A stretch of 41,089 bases of DNA from Bdellovibrionales bacterium (GTDB taxonomy: Bacteria; Bdellovibrionota; Bdellovibrionia; Bdellovibrionales; UBA1609): positions 1-41,089 of the forward strand of contig JAKUPT010000007.1 in assembly GCA_022450595.1 (NCBI GenBank), in the 5' to 3' direction. The notes below the pieces were generated by a model. It ran no database searches, was not told the DNA's origin, and saw nothing but the letters and a program-made list of their open reading frames with translations. A program made the position numbers and the translations under genes. Below, piece by piece: positions 16,703 through 25,212 of the stretch (position 1 is the first letter of the stretch; every line of letters begins with the position of its first letter).

Positions 16703-17380
16703 TTATTCGCCAGGAGCTCTGTAATTATATTTAATCACACTGATTACTTCCGCATCAGGAAGAACGGTTTTAGTGCGAAGCTCGTAAGAGTTTTCGTTTT
16801 GATAAAGTCTTAGTTCTGTTTGTTGTGGAATGTATTTGGTTAACTTATCTGAAGCCTCTTTTTGCGAAGCCGCAGTAAAATTCGGTGTAATAGCCCCTTT
16901 GGTGTTAGCGCTTATTAAAACATTTGCAACACGAGTGGTGATTTCACCAGTTCTTGTCAGTTTTTGAGGGGACTCTTGAGAACTTTCTGCAATGCTAAAA
17001 TCTGTGGTCAAAGTGTAGCTGAAAGCAATATCTTGGCCCTGTTTTAAATTTCTAGCGCAATTAATAGCTTCTGAATAAGAGAGGTTTTCTTCCCCCGTTT
17101 TACGATCTGTTGTTTTAACAGCAACCTCTGACACAGAAATCATGGTTGGATCAGTTTCAGCGATTTCTTTATAGTAAATTTGGCTTTCTACATAATCATA
17201 ACTACCCACTGGCAGCTGATTGAGATCAAAAGGTACTGTTTGATCAGCTTTATCTTGGTCGACAACTTGTACATTGAATTCAGCAGGACATCTGTTGCCA
17301 GAAAGAGCTAGATAATTTCGTCCGCCGCCGCAAGCAGAGAGCAAAACTAAAGCGGGTAGAAGTAGGCCGATTTTTTTCAT
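16703..17380 (-). CDS. lipoprotein of unknown function
   Basis: A 225-residue lipoprotein with a clear lipobox (LLSAC, cysteine at 17) followed by GGGRN. I do not recognise a domain. The body alternates polar and hydrophobic strands and is rich in threonine and glutamine, consistent with an all-beta periplasmic domain. GAGGT lies 6 bases before ATG 17380. It is convergent with mltG with only one base between stops, and is followed upstream on the same strand by a membrane-anchored protein gene. Confidence 0.7.
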   Translation of the reverse strand: MKKIGLLLPALVLLSACGGGRNYLALSGNRCPAEFNVQVVDQDKADQTVPFDLNQLPVGSYDYVESQIYYKEIAETDPTMISVSEVAVKTTDRKTGEENLSYSEAINCARNLKQGQDIAFSYTLTTDFSIAESSQESPQKLTRTGEITTRVANVLISANTKGAITPNFTAASQKEASDKLTKYIPQQTELRLYQNENSYELRTKTVLPDAEVISVIKYNYRAPGE

Positions 17381-17446
17381 TAATACCTCATCTGTTTAAG
17401 ATAAGGTATTTAAACATAGCCCTGTGTCGCTTGCAATATAGAATGA

Positions 17447-17950
17447 TTATAGGGCATTAGGGTTGGTGATTAGGGTCAGAGATGAGGTTTGAGGGTCGAA
17501 TTTGTAAATATTCAAGTGTGCGACTAAATTTTCGTCAAATCCCGGAACGAGGATTTCCACCTTTAAATCACCATCCAGATCCTCTAAAGCCAAGTTGGTC
17601 ATCTGACCCTGATAGAAGAAAAAACCATCTTTTTTGTTGGGCACTTGTATACGCGTAATTAGAGGTTGGTGGTGGGTGTTGGAGCTGTCATAAACTTCTA
17701 AAAATATGCCCTTTTTAGTCTTTATTTTTACAACTTTAATTTTAGTACCATCTTTTAAAAAAGCATCGATAGTAGAAAGCAGCTTTCTTTTATCAGGAAA
17801 CACGGCTGTTTGAATTTGCTCTTTAAAATTGTCGTTAAGTGCAATAATATGCACTAAGAGGAAAAGGCCAATTAAAAGACCAAGGCCCCATTTTTTTAAA
17901 AAGCCATCCCACTTTGACGGGGTTTGTTCTGTGTCGTTCATGTTAATCAT
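17447..17950 (-). CDS. membrane-anchored protein with an FG-GAP/VCBS-like repeat
   Basis: A 167-residue protein with one N-terminal membrane segment (WGLGLLIGLFLLVHIIAL) and a periplasmic tail. The tail contains LALEDLDGDLKVEILVPGFD, a typical FG-GAP/VCBS-like Asp-rich calcium loop of a beta-propeller blade; only one is evident. Function unknown. Two in-frame ATGs (17950 and 17941) are both weakly supported by SDs. The start region is divergent from the nitroreductase gene. Confidence 0.65.
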   Translation of the reverse strand: MINMNDTEQTPSKWDGFLKKWGLGLLIGLFLLVHIIALNDNFKEQIQTAVFPDKRKLLSTIDAFLKDGTKIKVVKIKTKKGIFLEVYDSSNTHHQPLITRIQVPNKKDGFFFYQGQMTNLALEDLDGDLKVEILVPGFDENLVAHLNIYKFDPQTSSLTLITNPNAL

Positions 17951-17996
17951 ATCGGCATAAATATAAGGAAAATTAAGCCCGACGAAAGGCCTACTA

Positions 17997-18596
17997 ATGA
18001 ACCAAGAAGAGTTTTATAAATTACTTGAAACACGACGTTCTATTAGAAAGTACAAAAAAGATCCTGTACCAAAGGCTGTCATTGAAAAAATACTACAGGC
18101 CGGAATGCAGGCCCCATCAGGGAAAAATCGACAAAACTGGCGTTTTTTTGTAGCCACCGGTGAAAAGCGTGAGGAGTACTTAAAGTACTCTCAGAAGTCT
18201 TGGATCGGCATAAAAGATGTGCTGCAAAAACGCTTAAAGCCGTCTTTGTATGAGTTTACAGAACGCTTTTTTTACACTCTAGGAGATGCTCCTGTTGTGA
18301 TCTTTTGCTATTCCCACAATGACAAGTCTGAGCGCTACCACACAAGTATTGGAAGCGTGTATATGGCGGTCGAAAATATGAATCTTGCCTGCTTTGTAGA
18401 AGGGCTTGGATGCTGCACCATGGGTGCTCCACTAGAAATTAAAAACGAAGTGGATGAGTTTTTAGGCGTGAATGAGCTTGAAGAATATAAAAATGGAGAG
18501 CTTGAACTACTTTGTGCTCTTGTGCTGGGATACCCAGATCATGAACCACCAAAGGCCCCAAGACAACTTGAGGGACGAGTAACCTGGCTGTCATAA
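17997..18596 (+). CDS. nitroreductase-family FMN oxidoreductase
   Basis: An NAD(P)H-dependent flavin oxidoreductase of the nitroreductase fold, 199 residues. Signature segments are LLETRRSIRKYKKDPVP, QAPSGKNRQNWRFFVATG and GCCTMGAPLEIKNEVDEFLG. These enzymes act as homodimers with FMN and reduce nitro compounds, quinones or flavins; the substrate cannot be read from sequence. GAAAGG precedes ATG 17997. It is a single-gene transcription unit, convergent with the core operon. Confidence 0.88.
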   Translation: MNQEEFYKLLETRRSIRKYKKDPVPKAVIEKILQAGMQAPSGKNRQNWRFFVATGEKREEYLKYSQKSWIGIKDVLQKRLKPSLYEFTERFFYTLGDAPVVIFCYSHNDKSERYHTSIGSVYMAVENMNLACFVEGLGCCTMGAPLEIKNEVDEFLGVNELEEYKNGELELLCALVLGYPDHEPPKAPRQLEGRVTWLS

Positions 18597-18620
18597 AGCT
18601 TTGTCATGTAATGAGCTGAT

Positions 18621-19247
18621 TCAATGACTTATTTTTATCCAGCTTAAATTTCTTCCAGAGTTTTCACGATCTCTTCTATAGGAGTGGTGATGATCCGATT
18701 TAAAGGTGTCAACATTGAGTGCATTGATTGTGTTGATGCCGTGAGATCTGAGTTCATATTCAGCAAGGGCTTTTAAATCAATGAGTACTTTTCCTGGAGC
18801 ACTGTCTTTAATAGCATTAGGGCATTCTTGTATAGGCTTGTAAATTTGATATTCATTTAATGTATCCTTACCAAACTCAAAACTTTCTTGATGAATATGA
18901 GGACCAATAAAGGCTGCGGCTTTTTCTGGTTTTGAAAAGCAGGTTTTGATTACATTCGTAAGTATGCCAGTAAATAGACCTTTCCATCCAGCATGTACGG
19001 CGGCCACGGTGGTGCCGTCGGTCATCATGATGGGCATACAGTCGGCAGTAAGAATGCATAGCTCTAAGCCCGGTTCTTGGGTGAAGTGGGCATCAGCTTC
19101 AAAAGTTTTGTCATTGCTAGCTGAAACAACAAGACTGCTGTGCACCTGTTTTAAGCGACAGGAGTTTGAGGAAAAATTATGATTATGATGTTTGTCGCCA
19201 AAAAAAATCTCTATGTTGGGCTGAATAAAATGACTTTGAAAACTCAT
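18621..19247 (-). CDS. pgeF: PgeF/YfiH-family purine nucleoside phosphorylase (multi-copper oxidase-like fold)
   Basis: A member of the YfiH/LACC1 family. Family proteins have purine nucleoside phosphorylase and adenosine deaminase activity, and PgeF edits misincorporated L-serine in peptidoglycan precursors. The zinc-binding signature is intact: LTADCMPIM, AAVHAGWKG and, nearer the C-terminus, KSDHHHSYRRDRENSGR. At 208 residues it is slightly short for the family (about 240), mainly at the N-terminus. ATG 19247 overlaps the rluD TAA by one base, after GGAG. It is the last gene of the core operon. Confidence 0.88.
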   Translation of the reverse strand: MSFQSHFIQPNIEIFFGDKHHNHNFSSNSCRLKQVHSSLVVSASNDKTFEADAHFTQEPGLELCILTADCMPIMMTDGTTVAAVHAGWKGLFTGILTNVIKTCFSKPEKAAAFIGPHIHQESFEFGKDTLNEYQIYKPIQECPNAIKDSAPGKVLIDLKALAEYELRSHGINTINALNVDTFKSDHHHSYRRDRENSGRNLSWIKISH

Positions 19248-20218
19248 TATGACTCCTTTAACAGCTCAAGTAAGTGCTTTAATTCTTTCGGCCAGTCACA
19301 CTCAAAGCTTAAAGGCTTTTCTGTGATAGGGTGAGTGATTTCAAGTTTAAAGGCATGAAGGGCGATGCGGTCCATATTTTGAACAAGCTTTCTAAGCTCG
19401 GCAGAGGCAAGTCGTTTGTCTCTTTTTTCAGAGCCGTACTTAATGTCTCCTAATAATGGGTGACCAAGTTCTGTGGCATGCACACGAATTTGGTGAGTCC
19501 GGCCTGTTTCAAGTTCGCACTCAATCCATGAAACATTTTGCAGATATGTGGCTTTTTTAGAGATATGGGTTTTTGCATACTTTCCTGTTTTTAATTTGTC
19601 TGAGCAAAAACGTTTTCGATCTTTGGGGTGTCGAATAAGGTAGCTTTCAACAGTTTTTTTATCGGCTTTAAAGTTTCCATGCACAAGCGCCCAATAAAAG
19701 CGCTTGGCTGTTTTTTCTTTAAACTGTTTTGACAAATTTAAATGGGCCACATCATTTTTTGCAATCACCATAAGGCCACTGGTTTCTTTGTCCAGCCGGT
19801 GTACAATTCCTGGTCTTTTTTCTGCAAAGCCCATAGAAAGCCCCTGCACCTTATCAACGATGGCGTTAACAAGTGTGTCTTGCTCATGGCCGTGGGCGGG
19901 ATGAACCACAAGGCCTGAAGGTTTATTCACAACAAGTATATGGTCATCTTCATATCTAATGTCTAAGTCTATTTTGTATGGCCGGATCTCATTGCTTGAA
20001 TCGGAAATAGGTATTTTTACAAGCACGGTATCTTTAACATTTATTTTCTGAGCAGGTTTGGCGGGCTTAGAATTTACGGTCACAAGATTCTTTTCAATAA
20101 GTTTTTGGGCTCGGGACCTTGTTTTAATTTCAGGATGTGACGACAACAACTTGTCGAGTCGTTCAGGTGCTTGGTGTGATTGTGTGTATATTGTCAATTC
20201 TTTATAGCTTGTGCTCAT
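19247..20218 (-). CDS. rluD: RluA/RluD-family large-subunit rRNA pseudouridine synthase
   Basis: A pseudouridine synthase with an N-terminal S4 RNA-binding domain (RLDKLLSSHPEIKTRSRAQK, residues about 20-80) and a catalytic domain. The conserved GIVHRLDKETSGLMVIAKN contains the catalytic aspartate, and TGRTHQIRVH is present. At 323 residues with an S4 domain it best fits RluD, which modifies helix 69 of 23S rRNA, but RluC-like specificity cannot be excluded. The start overlaps the upstream gene (ATGA). Confidence 0.9.
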   Translation of the reverse strand: MSTSYKELTIYTQSHQAPERLDKLLSSHPEIKTRSRAQKLIEKNLVTVNSKPAKPAQKINVKDTVLVKIPISDSSNEIRPYKIDLDIRYEDDHILVVNKPSGLVVHPAHGHEQDTLVNAIVDKVQGLSMGFAEKRPGIVHRLDKETSGLMVIAKNDVAHLNLSKQFKEKTAKRFYWALVHGNFKADKKTVESYLIRHPKDRKRFCSDKLKTGKYAKTHISKKATYLQNVSWIECELETGRTHQIRVHATELGHPLLGDIKYGSEKRDKRLASAELRKLVQNMDRIALHAFKLEITHPITEKPLSFECDWPKELKHLLELLKES

Positions 20219-20868
20219 TTGACCATATTCATATAAGACTTTGCGACTTTATTTTCATCAAGGCTAAGAGCTTTTGCTAATTGAACCACAAAGCCTCGAA
20301 CAAAAACTCGGGCAGGAAGTTTATCAAAATTATTATCTTCAACAGCTTTTAAATACGTGCGACTGATTTTTGTCTCTGCGCTAAGTTGTTCTAAAGAAAT
20401 ATTTTTATAAACTCGAACTTTTCTAAGAAAAGAACCATCCCACTCCATAGTATTTTCAATAGCATCTTCCATTTCAGGCTTTACTTGATAGCTGCCAAAG
20501 CGTGTCTTTTTATGACCATCAGGCACATCATTTGAAAGTTTTGATTGTGGTTTGGGTGTGGGCTCATGGCCATCTTGCAGCACTTGGCTGTCATTGGAAA
20601 GCTCTTCCGGTGATAACTTAGAATGGCCTACAAGTTGTAAATCATAATCTCGTCTTTTAGATTTGTTGCTTAAAACATGATAAGCTTCTTCTATGAGCTT
20701 AGAAAGTTCTAAAGCCTCTTCTCGAGTGAACATAGTATACAGAGCTGGACTGTCTGGAGAATAAGTCTCTTTCGCACGTTGGTAGGCGCGATGAATCTCA
20801 TCTTGTGGAGCATCCGGCGACACTTCGAGCAGCTCATAGTATGTTTGTTCATTAGATATATAACTCAT
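20215..20868 (-). CDS. J-like domain joined to a RodZ-type helix-turn-helix
   Basis: A 217-residue cytosolic protein. Residues about 9-78 form a J-domain-like helical hairpin (YYELLEVSPDAPQDEIHRAY, then a late YHVLSNKSKRRDYDLQLVG), but the HPD motif reads S37-P-D, so DnaK stimulation is doubtful. A polar linker of about 50 residues follows, then a RodZ-type HTH at about 145-215 (ISLEQLSAETKISRTYLKAV, KLPARVFVRGFV). This HTH resembles that of the RodZ-like protein at 36164. It lies just downstream of a MinD/ParA-like ATPase in the same operon, suggesting a shared role in positioning or cell-envelope organisation. Confidence 0.8.
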   Translation of the reverse strand: MSYISNEQTYYELLEVSPDAPQDEIHRAYQRAKETYSPDSPALYTMFTREEALELSKLIEEAYHVLSNKSKRRDYDLQLVGHSKLSPEELSNDSQVLQDGHEPTPKPQSKLSNDVPDGHKKTRFGSYQVKPEMEDAIENTMEWDGSFLRKVRVYKNISLEQLSAETKISRTYLKAVEDNNFDKLPARVFVRGFVVQLAKALSLDENKVAKSYMNMVK

Positions 20869-20893
20869 ATTTTACCACTTATAACATAAAAGA

Positions 20894-21850
20894 TTAGCTT
20901 GCTACACGTCGTATTTCTGTATGAGCCAACTTTCGACTCATCTGCATGAGCTGAGTGTAGAGTTGACTGTGGGGATGCTCAACCAGTAAGTGTTTGCGTG
21001 ATCGTAAAGACTGCCACACTGCATTGTCATAATCCAAGTGACCTAAAAACTCGGTGGGCAAACCAAAGTACTTTTGACTCACACTTTTTATGGAGTGACC
21101 AAGACCAATGTCCTTGTAAGAACGACATTGGTTTAAAATAATATTAAACTTAAAGCGTTCTATTTGCTGCTTTAATGAAATGCTTTCTTCTTCTTTAAAC
21201 AGTCGTTTTAAAAGATCGTTCGGTGAGCGTATCCCTAATTGTTTTTGTTGAGTCATGAGCTCGGCAATAACAGGAGACAACTGATATTGATATTCATAAC
21301 GCTTTATAAACTTAAAAAATGAGGCCTTCATAAACCTATAAGCATTTTCAATACTAGAGGGCTCAGGTGTTGTTACGATGATTTTATCTGTAGCCATTAA
21401 AAAGAAATCTAAAGTCAGTTCATGTGTGCCAGCACTAAGATCTAAAATCACATAGTCGGCATCACAATGGTAAATCGAGGACATCAAGCGTGATTTTTGC
21501 GGAATGCTTAATTGGGTGACATCATCAATTGAGTTGTTACCGCCAATTAAACTAAGTCCAGCAAAAGATGTTGGGTGCATAATGTCTGTTAATTTTGTTT
21601 CTGGCTTTAATATAAAATCTTGTAATCCTTTTGGTGGGGGGGCTAGGCCAAGACTTGTATGTAGATTTGAACAGCCAAGATCTAAGTCTATACTGACCAC
21701 CTTGTGGCCCATGTTGGCTAGAAAGATACTTAATGATGAGCTTACAAAGGATTTACCAATACCGCCTTTTCCGCCAGCAACCGCAATGATGCGGGCTTTG
21801 GGGCGATTGATACCTCGATTGATTTTTCTCACATTATTAATTTCAACCAC
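20894..21850 (-). CDS. MinD/ParA-type (FlhG-like) P-loop ATPase
   Basis: A deviant-Walker ATPase of 318 residues; such proteins position machinery by ATP-dependent dimer switching on membrane or DNA. It shows the deviant Walker A GGKGGIGKS, Walker A' SIDLDLGCSNLHTSLG, and YVILDLSAGTHELTLDFFL. The C-terminus has no clear amphipathic MinD targeting helix. It starts at GTG 21850 after GAGTGG, with moderate confidence. Similar ATPases are called FlhG or MinD; no flagellar or cell-division gene is adjacent, so the cargo is unknown. Confidence 0.85.
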   Translation of the reverse strand: MVEINNVRKINRGINRPKARIIAVAGGKGGIGKSFVSSSLSIFLANMGHKVVSIDLDLGCSNLHTSLGLAPPPKGLQDFILKPETKLTDIMHPTSFAGLSLIGGNNSIDDVTQLSIPQKSRLMSSIYHCDADYVILDLSAGTHELTLDFFLMATDKIIVTTPEPSSIENAYRFMKASFFKFIKRYEYQYQLSPVIAELMTQQKQLGIRSPNDLLKRLFKEEESISLKQQIERFKFNIILNQCRSYKDIGLGHSIKSVSQKYFGLPTEFLGHLDYDNAVWQSLRSRKHLLVEHPHSQLYTQLMQMSRKLAHTEIRRVAS

Positions 21851-21875
21851 AATTCCACTCTTACAAATTTAGAGG

Positions 21876-22583
21876 TTAGTTTATAGGTTTTAACAAACCT
21901 TTCTTTAGATTTTCCTCGGCTTCTGAGGCTTTTAAGTAAAGTGGTTTTAGGCTATTCCATTGATTTTTTTTAAAAAATTCAAATTGTTGATTATAAAGCT
22001 CGATTAAGGTTTTAGCCTTCGGCATATTGTAGTCACTCTTAGCAAGCTTAAAGTCTTGATGAACATTAATAAGCCCATCGCCCACATAAACATGATTGGC
22101 GTTCACCTTAAGATCTTTTAAAGACTTTAGTTGTGGTTTTTCTATAAAGCTTAATTTTTTATTTTCTACTTGGTATTGAGCATAAAAAACTAAATTTTTT
22201 TGTGCATTACAAACCACATGTATATTTTGGTTTAGCTCTCGGGCCGCCCAAGCCATACTCGACAGGGTGTCTGTTGAGTAAATAGGAATATTTAGACTAT
22301 AGGCTAAAGATTTAACAAAATTTAATCCTACACGTAGACCTGTAAAACTTCCCGGACCATGGGTGATGAGCAGAGCACTAATATCTGACAAGTTAATACT
22401 GTGTTTATCTAAAAGGCTTTGGAATTCTGTGGTGATCAGTTCAGCGTGTGAAAATACTTTTTTGTTTTTAATATCTTTAGAGCGCATCCACTCTTTATGT
22501 TCTAACAAATTAAGAGTGGAATTTTTTTTAGCTAAAGCCAAGCTCCCAAGTTTTGAGCTTGTCTCAACACAAAGATAATACAT
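21876..22583 (-). CDS. tsaB: tRNA threonylcarbamoyladenosine protein TsaB (YeaZ)
   Basis: TsaB is the ASKHA-fold scaffold that partners TsaD in making t6A37 on ANN-decoding tRNAs. Diagnostic segments are CVETSSKLGSLAL, SALLITHGPGSFTGLRVGL and NIPIYSTDTLSSMAWAA. At 235 residues it has normal length. The ATG lies one base after the rseP stop, so the two are coupled. Confidence 0.93.
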   Translation of the reverse strand: MYYLCVETSSKLGSLALAKKNSTLNLLEHKEWMRSKDIKNKKVFSHAELITTEFQSLLDKHSINLSDISALLITHGPGSFTGLRVGLNFVKSLAYSLNIPIYSTDTLSSMAWAARELNQNIHVVCNAQKNLVFYAQYQVENKKLSFIEKPQLKSLKDLKVNANHVYVGDGLINVHQDFKLAKSDYNMPKAKTLIELYNQQFEFFKKNQWNSLKPLYLKASEAEENLKKGLLKPIN

Positions 22584-22584
22584 A

Positions 22585-24252
22585 TCACCATCTCAAACTT
22601 TGAAGATAATTTGTCACGTCATTGTATAAAGAAAAAACCATTAAAGACATTAACAAGATAAAGCCAACGGTTTGCGCGATTTCCATCTTTTTTAAGCTTA
22701 TAGGAGACCCTTTAAGTGCCTCGATACTAAAAAACACTAAATGCCCACCATCTAAAACGGGAATGGGAAGCAGGTTTAGCAAAAATAAGTTAATGGACAA
22801 AATAGCCATCATTTTAATAAAAGCACTAATCCCTTCTTCAAATGACGTTCTAGAAAAACGGCCTATGCTGATGACGCCGCCAATATTTTTTGCAGATACA
22901 GTGCCATCAATAAGTCTCCAAATACTGACCAAAATCATTCCTGACCATTTTACAGAATCTTCAATGCCAATCCAGGCAGCCTTCAGTGGGTTAAGCGTTT
23001 GTTGTTTGGTTTTTTCCGCTAATGTCTGGAAAAAAGCAGGACTTACACCAATTGTATAGCGGTCTTCCGTACTGCCGGTGGCTGTCATCAAGTTTTCAGA
23101 CAGCTGGGGAGTAATATCAAATTGCATCTTTTTGCCTTCACGGTAAATGATGAACTCGAAATACTTATCTTCAGGATTAAAGTCTCTTACAACTTCAATG
23201 ACCTGTTCCCACTCATTTAAAGGCTGGCCATCAATTTCTAAAAGCTTGTCTCCGGCTTTTAGGCCGGCTTTTTCGGCCGGTGAGTCTGACTGAATTCTAT
23301 AGATGTAGAGTTCCGTGCTTTCAACACCGAGACTGTTTAACACATTAGAGGAGTCTAGTTTGTTTGAGGCAATACTAATGGAGCGTTCTTTGGCCGCTGG
23401 GTCATTAAAAGTTTTTACAGTAAGATTAACCGCTTCATTCGAGTTTGCGGCCTTTTCTAAGGCCGATTTTAATTCGCTATATAAAAGCACTGGAGTCTCA
23501 TTTACTGCAAGAATTTCATCAAAGGTTTTTAAACCATTTTTTGCACCAACTCCGTGCTGTGCAACTCCAACGACGGGAAGAGTGGCCAAGTTATGCAAGC
23601 CGGTGATTGTCCCTACGTCAGACTCTAGACTTAGAATGTTTTTGTTTTTTCCTTGGGTTGTTTTTGCAGCAAGTTCTAACTCTTCACCGTCACGAAGCAA
23701 AGAAACATTGATTGTTTCGTTTGGGTTTTCTTTAATAATTCTTTCAAGATCCATCCAGTTATCAATAGTTTTATTATTAACAGTTTGAATTTTGTCACCA
23801 GATCTAAAACCCATTTGATAGGCTTGAGAGGAGCTGTCAATGTCTCCAACCACAGGAGCTGGCACCTGCTCTCCAATCATCGCAATAAAGGCAAAGAGTA
23901 TTGCAGCAAAGGCAAAGTTGATAAAAGGGCCTGCGAATACAATAGCAAATCTTTGACTCACGGGCTTGTGTAAGAAAGAGTACTTTTTTTGATCTTCAGG
24001 GACTTCAGCCTCAGGATTGTCACCATACATCTTAACGTAGCCACCAAGAGGGAAGAGTGAGAGGGCGTAGGTGGTGTCGCCTTTTTTAAAAGAAAGAATC
24101 TTTTTTCCAAAACCAATGCTGAAGGTTTCCACTCGGACCCCAAAAAACTTAGCCACAGAAAAGTGCCCTAGCTCGTGCACAAAGATTAAAACACCAAGCA
24201 AAAGAAAAAACGGAATAATGTTATCTTGGATAAACTGAGCGGTTTCTACCAT
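22585..24252 (-). CDS. rseP: RseP-like site-2 zinc metalloprotease with three PDZ-like modules
   Basis: An inner-membrane site-2 protease that cleaves anti-sigma factors and signal peptides within the membrane. The catalytic HELGH is at 26-30 and the second metal site is LPIPVLDGGHLVF near the C-terminus. About 555 residues, some 100 more than E. coli RseP (450). Between the membrane segments I see three PDZ-like modules: around 125-200 (AYQMGFRSGDKIQTVNN), 215-310 (GAKNGLKTFDEILAVNE) and 325-405 (PAEKAGLKAGDKLLEIDG). The start is ATG 24252 after GGAGGT; TTG 24270 is less likely. The spacer before it, next to cdsA, holds a weak GGCTAC/GTAGCC dyad. Confidence 0.92.
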   Translation of the reverse strand: MVETAQFIQDNIIPFFLLLGVLIFVHELGHFSVAKFFGVRVETFSIGFGKKILSFKKGDTTYALSLFPLGGYVKMYGDNPEAEVPEDQKKYSFLHKPVSQRFAIVFAGPFINFAFAAILFAFIAMIGEQVPAPVVGDIDSSSQAYQMGFRSGDKIQTVNNKTIDNWMDLERIIKENPNETINVSLLRDGEELELAAKTTQGKNKNILSLESDVGTITGLHNLATLPVVGVAQHGVGAKNGLKTFDEILAVNETPVLLYSELKSALEKAANSNEAVNLTVKTFNDPAAKERSISIASNKLDSSNVLNSLGVESTELYIYRIQSDSPAEKAGLKAGDKLLEIDGQPLNEWEQVIEVVRDFNPEDKYFEFIIYREGKKMQFDITPQLSENLMTATGSTEDRYTIGVSPAFFQTLAEKTKQQTLNPLKAAWIGIEDSVKWSGMILVSIWRLIDGTVSAKNIGGVISIGRFSRTSFEEGISAFIKMMAILSINLFLLNLLPIPVLDGGHLVFFSIEALKGSPISLKKMEIAQTVGFILLMSLMVFSLYNDVTNYLQSLRW

Positions 24253-24353
24253 ATGAAAATAAACCTCCAAAAAAATATACTAATATTTTAATCGCTGTAA
24301 AAACAAATGGCTACCACTAATAAGATTTCTGAAAAATCATCGACTTTTGTAGC

Positions 24354-25193
24354 CTAAAATTTAAATAAAGCCAGAAGATATGCAAAAACGGGAGCGGCAA
24401 AGTATACACCATCTAGACGATCTAAAACTCCTCCGTGCCCAGGTAAAAGGCGCCCAGAGTCCTTTTCATCAGCCAGTCGTTTAATGAGGGACTCAAACAA
24501 GTCTCCAGACTGACCACAGAGTCCAGTGATAAAACCTATCACAACTGCGGCGAGCCATTTCGTTGGGCTTTCAATGGGAAGGTAGTAGGTAAAAAACAAT
24601 GAGCATAAAATACTGCCCAAAAGGCCGGAGGCCATACCCTCAACAGTTTTTTTAGGAGATAGGGCTGGCATCAGCTTTTTGTTTCCAAATGTGCGACCAC
24701 CAAAATAAGCCATAGTGTCCCCGATAAAAACAACGGCCAGCAGGTATAAAAAATAAAATAAAAAGAAAGGGGCTGAATCAACGTTTTTTTGAATTAAACT
24801 TAAAGCAGCCAAGGGGAACATCACTGAGTACACCAATCCGAAGGCAAAAAACAAAATGTACTTAAACTTGTCCATCAGATCGATTTGTTTTCGGTCTCTA
24901 TAAATCACCGCCACAGAATATAAGACTACAAAGGCAGCGATGGCCTGATCGCTTTGGTCGGGATGAACGGAGTCTAATAAAATGAGTACTGCTGAGCTTA
25001 TTAAAAATAAAAGTCTATATTGTTTTTTATGAGGTTGAATTTTTTGAATAAGCCTCATGTACTCATTGCAACCCATAAAGACCACTATGTAGCCAAGCCA
25101 CAAGACGCCTACATGTTGAAAAAGATAACCAGCTAAAAATAAGACTATTAAAGCAAAGGCTGCAGACAAAACCCGCACTAAAAGTGGTGACAA
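24354..25193 (-). CDS. cdsA: phosphatidate cytidylyltransferase CdsA
   Basis: A membrane enzyme that makes CDP-diacylglycerol from CTP and phosphatidate, feeding all phospholipid synthesis. About eight hydrophobic segments span 279 residues. The C-terminal family signature is LLPGHGGVLDRLDG, with SPKKTVEGMASGLLGSI upstream. The chosen start is TTG 25193, because AAGGAT sits 7 bases upstream and no ATG fits. The gene follows uppS closely. Confidence 0.93.
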   Translation of the reverse strand: MSPLLVRVLSAAFALIVLFLAGYLFQHVGVLWLGYIVVFMGCNEYMRLIQKIQPHKKQYRLLFLISSAVLILLDSVHPDQSDQAIAAFVVLYSVAVIYRDRKQIDLMDKFKYILFFAFGLVYSVMFPLAALSLIQKNVDSAPFFLFYFLYLLAVVFIGDTMAYFGGRTFGNKKLMPALSPKKTVEGMASGLLGSILCSLFFTYYLPIESPTKWLAAVVIGFITGLCGQSGDLFESLIKRLADEKDSGRLLPGHGGVLDRLDGVYFAAPVFAYLLALFKF

Positions 25194-25212
25194 TTTAAGA
25201 TCCTTGTAAAAA

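Noticed and set aside
24309-24354. GGCTAC...GTAGCC dyad between cdsA and rseP with an inner GATTT/AAATC
   Set aside because: The outer stem is only 6 bp with a 34-base loop and an inner 5-bp stem; such pairs are expected by chance in AT-rich spacers.
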